From: Pogonophryne albipinna
Lineage: Eukaryota > Chordata > Actinopteri > Perciformes > Artedidraconidae
Assembly: GCA_028583405.1 (NCBI GenBank)
Contig: CM053256.1
Span: 9,303,210-9,367,209 of the forward strand
Length of the DNA stretch: 64,000 bases
Reading direction: 5' to 3'
Positions within the stretch are counted from its first letter, which is position 1, and each line of letters begins with the position of its first letter. Of the stretch, positions 59,612 to 64,000 are shown in pieces. The notes under the pieces are model-generated. The model was given only the letters and a program-made list of their open reading frames with translations. It was not told where the DNA came from and ran no database searches. A program made the translations under genes and the position numbers.

Positions 59612-60490
59612 ACACCCACTTTTCAAGCACCCACGCCCTGGTTTTTTCATTTTTCTTTATTTGTTCTCTCCGGAAAAGCTTACACAATGTCAGAGGGTGT
59701 ATTCATAAAGCATCCTGGTACAAAGAGTTTTACCTTGTGACAAACCTATAAGAAAACTCTCAAAAGGATGATGTTTTATAATAAAAGTTGCCCTTGCAGT
59801 TAAGCTGAGACCCTGCAGGTAAAAGTTATTATAGAGGTACCAATCTTTGAGAGAGCTTCTAAGGTGAAAACTAGATTCATTTTAAAAGACTAACAATGAT
59901 CTTATTAAGAGGAGAAAAGGGCAATTACACAAAGAGGTAGGATACATATTCTCCAAACTATATGTAACAATGAGTAATGAAATAGATGAAATACCAAAAT
60001 AACCAGCATGGTTATAATCCTAAACAAACCAGCAACTATCAGCATTAGAATAGGCCACTGTGTTTCAACAACCTTGGAGGCTACATACTAACTATGGCTC
60101 ACAATTTATTTAACAGAGGAGTAATTACCTTAGATAATATTCATAATTACACCAAGTCTGAATAGGGACACAAATGCTATTACCTCAGTGTACTCTTTTG
60201 AAACACTTTCAAAAATGTATTTTAATCACTTTTCTATTATTATCATGTTTACTTTATGTTTTCTGCTTGTATTCATTGATTTCATTCATTTATGTTTCAA
60301 TATCTTGACTGCAGTGAACTTTCTTTTTTGTTATTGCGTTATTTTTCTGTTTGTACGTGACACACTTTATAAACGTTGTTTTTTCTCAGGCCAATATCGA
60401 ATTGAAGTTTCAGAATAATATCCTTCGCTAGTCAAACTAGCACATTTGGCCTCGCAGGGTGCATCCCAGTACAAGTAAATGACTACATGT

Positions 60491-60554
60491 AAAACCCTGA
60501 CAGGCATGCAGGTATTGATAGGTGCCTGCATGCCTGGTATCTGTCAGGGTTTTT
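60491..60554. repeat. long hairpin, third copy
   Basis: As 2488-2552, with one A fewer in the left arm. Confidence 0.6.
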
Positions 60555-61224
60555 CACAGCAAGGCTAAAGAGTTTATAAAACGACTAACTAAGGAGTCTC
60601 TCTTTATATTCTAGTCTATTTTAGTTGATTCATTGATTGTTCTAATTATTGTTTTTATGAAAGAAGCAAAACAGTAGTAACATAACTTAACATTCTCTGC
60701 ATCATTTTGCTTATTTTATTATTATTTTTCTGACATCTGCATTACTTGCAAATTGGTCCTGCGACAAAATCTGTAATATTTGTTGTTCTGTTTCTTATTG
60801 CACTATTTTTATTTAATTAAAAAATGTGATGTCCTATATCATGTTGCATTGTTGGAGGAGCTTGGGACTTAGGTTTTCCATTGCCATATCTACACTGTAG
60901 CTACTGTGCATACTGTATGACAATAAAGCCTTTGAATCAAGTTTTTTGAAGAAGTTCTAGCACACTAAAATTCAGAGGTGAATATCGTATACTTGTACAC
61001 TTCACTACATTTATTTGATAACTTTAGTTACTTTGCAGATTCGGATTAATGATAATATATATTCTATAAAATCACTTAAATGAGAATTTAGTTACACCTG
61101 GATAAAGTACACAAGCTACCCAGCGCTAAATACAGTAATTAAACATAGTTCCACATTTACCAGCTGTGGTAATCATTAATACATATAATCATAACACAAT
61201 ATTCTGAAATACGCCCACTCGCCC

Positions 61225-61570
61225 TCTCAGGTCAGCTGATCACCTGCTCCTGAATGTACCCAGGCCAGAACCAAGCTAAAGCTCAAAGACCGTGCTTTCG
61301 CTGCTGCGGCTCTTAAACTGTGGAACGCTCTGCCGCTCCACATTAGACTTCTACACTGTCCGTTTTTCAATCTTAAGTCTTAAAACCCACCTCTTCTCTT
61401 AGCGTTCTGCACTTTGTTGCTTTTTAAAATTGTATATATTTTTACTACATGGCTGATATTTGTATTCTTGTTTATTTGGTATTCTTACTATTTATTTTTT
61501 GTTTTGTGAGCTGCAATGTGTAATTTTTTATTTATCTGTACAGCACTTTTAGGATAGATCTCTTAATTAG
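61225..61570 (+). mobile_element. LINE reverse-transcriptase C-terminal fragment, third copy
   Basis: Duplicate of 3225-3570. Confidence 0.6.
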
Positions 61571-61874
61571 GAGCCAAGAGATATTTTTTAACATGTTCTA
61601 TGGCTTTTCAGAGTAGGCTCTAAATAATATTTAATAACGCATTTTAAAGAGAGGGCTGGCTGTAGGAGTTCTCACAATATCTCTTTGGTTTAATAACACA
61701 CACAAACAATTATACAATGTGACAACATTTATTTTTGTTAGTTAACATCTGATATTAGAAATCAATGATTTATGCTCAAAGACAGCACCTTTCAGGTTAT
61801 TTAAGCTAACATAAGAACCCATCAATGATTTATTTGTGTTCACTCAGAACACATGATAATGACATGTACTGTAT

Positions 61875-62250
61875 TCATGACATCATTTCCTTGAGTATCA
61901 CCATTAAGCATCCGACAAGCACGATATACTCATTGAAAGAAACTTGTCCATCATTGTCCCTATCCATGCCGGCGAAGAATGCCTTCAACTTTTCTGGGTC
62001 CCCCTAAAGAGATAAAGTCCACAGAAGTTTTTATTAGATTTTAAAACATAATTTTTTTTAAAGTGGCATACACAGATCTATATTACAATCGTGCTCCATC
62101 TTTTTTACTTACGACCATATCAGGAATCTCCGTGGTGAGCATATCACGAAGTTCTGCCTTGCTCATTGAAGGGTTGTCTCCGTCTGTTCCAGCATACTTA
62201 TAGAAGTTCTTCATCAATACTGCCATGGCCCCCAGCATGCTTTCTCCCAT
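61875..62250 (-). CDS. S100-family EF-hand calcium-binding protein, copy D
   Basis: Exons complement(62113..62250) and complement(61875..62003) with intact splice sites encode 88 residues predicted identical to copies B and C. Both calcium loops are complete. It follows the provirus-bearing joint and keeps its own TATA box and exon 1. Confidence 0.82.
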
Positions 62251-62834
62251 GTTTGCTGAAACGAAAAAATACTGTTGACTGTGTAGTTCAGTGTTTATTT
62301 ATTTATAAATGGATTCTTGGAGCGTGCTAGGATCAAGATTCTTACTGCCCAACCATCATTTGTCTTGTGAACATTACTGATTATTTGAAAACGGTGGGTT
62401 AAAATCTTGCTCATCTTTTCTTTAAGGGGTAATTACTAAATGTACCCTTGGTTTTGAACAACAGACATGATAAAGTCATGTTTGGGTGGGGCAACAGAAA
62501 AGCTCATTCGTGATTTGGTGTGGTCGGCAATTCTGCATCTTTCCAAAACAATTCAAGGCAACCAAACACATCTAGTCTGATTTCCAGACTCCTTTACGTG
62601 TTGTTCCTCCTTCATTTCATCTCAGTTTCTCCTACCTTTTGCATGACTTTTCAAACAACTTTGCATTTTCAAATTGACAGAATTCCCACAATTTGATGAA
62701 TGTCACTATAATATGTAAATCAGAGAATTGCTATAATCTTTCTACGCATTGACATTTAAATCCTATACATAGCACTAATAAAACATAATGCTACATTTTA
62801 GATATCAACTATTTAGACAATTCAAATGCACAAT

Positions 62835-63105
62835 GGTTAATGATTCATTCCGGCGCAGACTGAAAACTCATCTCTTTCGACTCCACTTCGAGCAATAGAA
62901 CGACTAACAAAGCACTTATATACTAATAAAGGGCTGGCTCATCTAAAGCCAGTTGAGTAGCACTTGAAATGTTTTGGCTCTACGTATGAAAACCTGAGTA
63001 CTTATATGATTCTGTTTTCTTCAAGTTTGTATCTTCTTGGTCGAATGCACTTATTGTAAGTCGCTTTGGATAAAAGCATCAGCTAAATGCAATGTAATGT
63101 AATGT
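62835..63105 (+). mobile_element. L2-type LINE tail in S100 intron 1 (copy D)
   Basis: Same insertion as in the other copies. Here the codon after CAA in the reverse-transcriptase end is TAG rather than TAA. Confidence 0.78.
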
Positions 63106-63137
63106 CTAAATGGACTTAAAGAAAAATGTTCACTTAC

Positions 63138-63219
63138 CAAATTCAATGAAAGCCTGAGTAGGTAGAGAGGATGGAAGAGTAGGATTTGTGAAGAGATCAC
63201 GGACACCTTGGTTTATATA
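63138..63219 (-). promoter_or_regulatory. S100 copy D promoter and non-coding exon 1
   Basis: TATATAAA on the minus strand at 63212-63219; exon 1 ends at 63138 against a GTAAG donor (63133-63137). Confidence 0.58.
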
Positions 63220-63226
63220 GAGAGGT

Positions 63227-64000
63227 TGACACACCCACTTTTCAAGCACCACGCCCTGGTTTTTTCTTTTTTCTTTATTTGTTCTCTCCGGAAAAGCTTA
63301 CACAATGTCAGAGGGTGTATTCATAAAGCATCCTGGTACAAAGAGTTTTACCTTGTGACAAACCTATAAGAAAACTCTCAAAAGGATGATGTTTTATAAT
63401 AAAAGTTGCCCTTGCAGTTAAGCTGAGACCCTGCAGGTAAAAGTTATTTATAGACTACCAGCCTTTGAGAGAGCTTCTAAGGTGAAAACTAGATTCATTT
63501 TAAAAGACTAACAATGATCTTATTAAGAGGAGAAAAGGGCAATTACACAAAGAGGTAGGATACATATTCTCCAAACTCTATGTAACAATGAGTAATGAAA
63601 TAGATGAAATACCAAAATAACCAGCATGGTTTATAATCCTAAACAAACCAGCAACTATCAGCATTAGAATAGGCCACTGTGTTTCAACAACCTTGGAGGC
63701 TACATACTAGCCTCTGCTCTCAGCCTAGTCTTGCCCTTTTTTGTCTTGACAAACTGGTCTTCATCAAAATGTGCCTGCGGAGTGACTTGAGGTTACTTCA
63801 CACACAGAACAACTCAGTTTTGTCTGCCCACATACATATTCCATAGTGGTTGAATACACAGTATTAGGAAACACTTTATACTTACTGGACTATGGCTCAC
63901 AATTTATTTAACAGAGGAGTTAATTACCTTAGATAATATTCATAATTACACCAAGTCTGAATAGGGACACAAATGCTATACCTCAGTGTACTCTTTTGAA
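63227..64000. repeat. truncated S upstream DNA at window end
   Basis: Matches the copy B side (5223-6000), including the 180-bp segment at 63710-63889. The window ends just before the expected (TG)n joint. No gene. Confidence 0.78.
63710..63889. repeat. 180-bp U-derived segment in S upstream DNA (copy D)
   Basis: Same borders as 5709-5888. Confidence 0.75.

Larger units (their letters stand above)
59612..61626. repeat. S upstream block after the provirus
   Basis: Repeats 1597-3624 and 14451-16484. Holds the hairpin (60491-60554), a LINE 3'-untranslated fragment (about 60800-60940) and a LINE tail (about 61225-61570, frame 61285-61383). Between about 59,820 and 60,495 it has at least seven one-base losses relative to the other copies. 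No gene. Confidence 0.85.

Overview
The window looks like nuclear DNA of a teleost fish. It is AT-rich, its genes have GT-AG introns, and it carries fish-type repeats: (TGTAA)n-tailed L2 LINE ends, hAT-type miniature elements with 8-bp target duplications, a chromodomain Ty3/gypsy element and a class-I-like endogenous retrovirus. It is a segmental-duplication array with nested insertions, not a run of single-copy genes. No prokaryotic operon, CRISPR array or complete non-coding RNA gene was seen.

Two kinds of block repeat. The S block (about 3.6 kb) holds a small S100-family EF-hand gene on the minus strand plus about 2 kb of upstream DNA. Copies of the gene lie at 248-1593 (A), 3873-5217 (B), 16733-18090 (C) and 61875-63219 (D). 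The first coding exon, second coding exon, non-coding exon 1 and TATA box are all visible, and the reading frames are intact. The U block (4.5-8 kb) holds a minus-strand multi-exon gene remnant whose C-terminal part resembles a fish protein family expanded in many genomes (ALRR...RWPAL...ELDRH...KAAR signatures). Its exon 1 is head-to-head, across about 115 bp, with a plus-strand transcript start. U1 runs 6241-14450, U2 18935-24947, U3 24948-30967, U4 30968-35428 and U5 35429-42394. U2-U5 lie directly head to tail and are almost identical. A (TG)n microsatellite marks the S-to-U joints. A fold-back inverted repeat carrying an inserted element sits in the first intron of every U copy.

The order is S-S-U1-S-U2-U3-U4-U5-[provirus]-S. 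A 17.2-kb endogenous retrovirus (42395-59611) entered the U5/S joint, duplicating ACAC. The same joint at about 14450-14470 is an empty site. The provirus has 764-bp LTRs differing at three positions, a serine-tRNA-like primer site, a decayed gag, a protease, a pol split by one hAT-type element and an env split by another. A 5.55-kb chromovirus (53208-58758) is nested between env and the 3' LTR. U5 alone also holds a truncated L2-type LINE (39038-40283). U1 alone holds a third hAT-type element (10648-11538) and a 2.2-kb unrelated stretch with a THAP-domain fragment.

The S100 copies are probably the only cellular protein-coding genes likely to be functional. The rest is mobile DNA and duplicated gene remnants. 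Several single-base breaks between about 53 and 60.5 kb sit in homopolymer runs and look more like assembly error than decay. I found no clear previously undescribed system. The best candidates for a second look are an immunoglobulin-V-like stretch in the provirus env, the fold-back repeat, and the array's recombination history.
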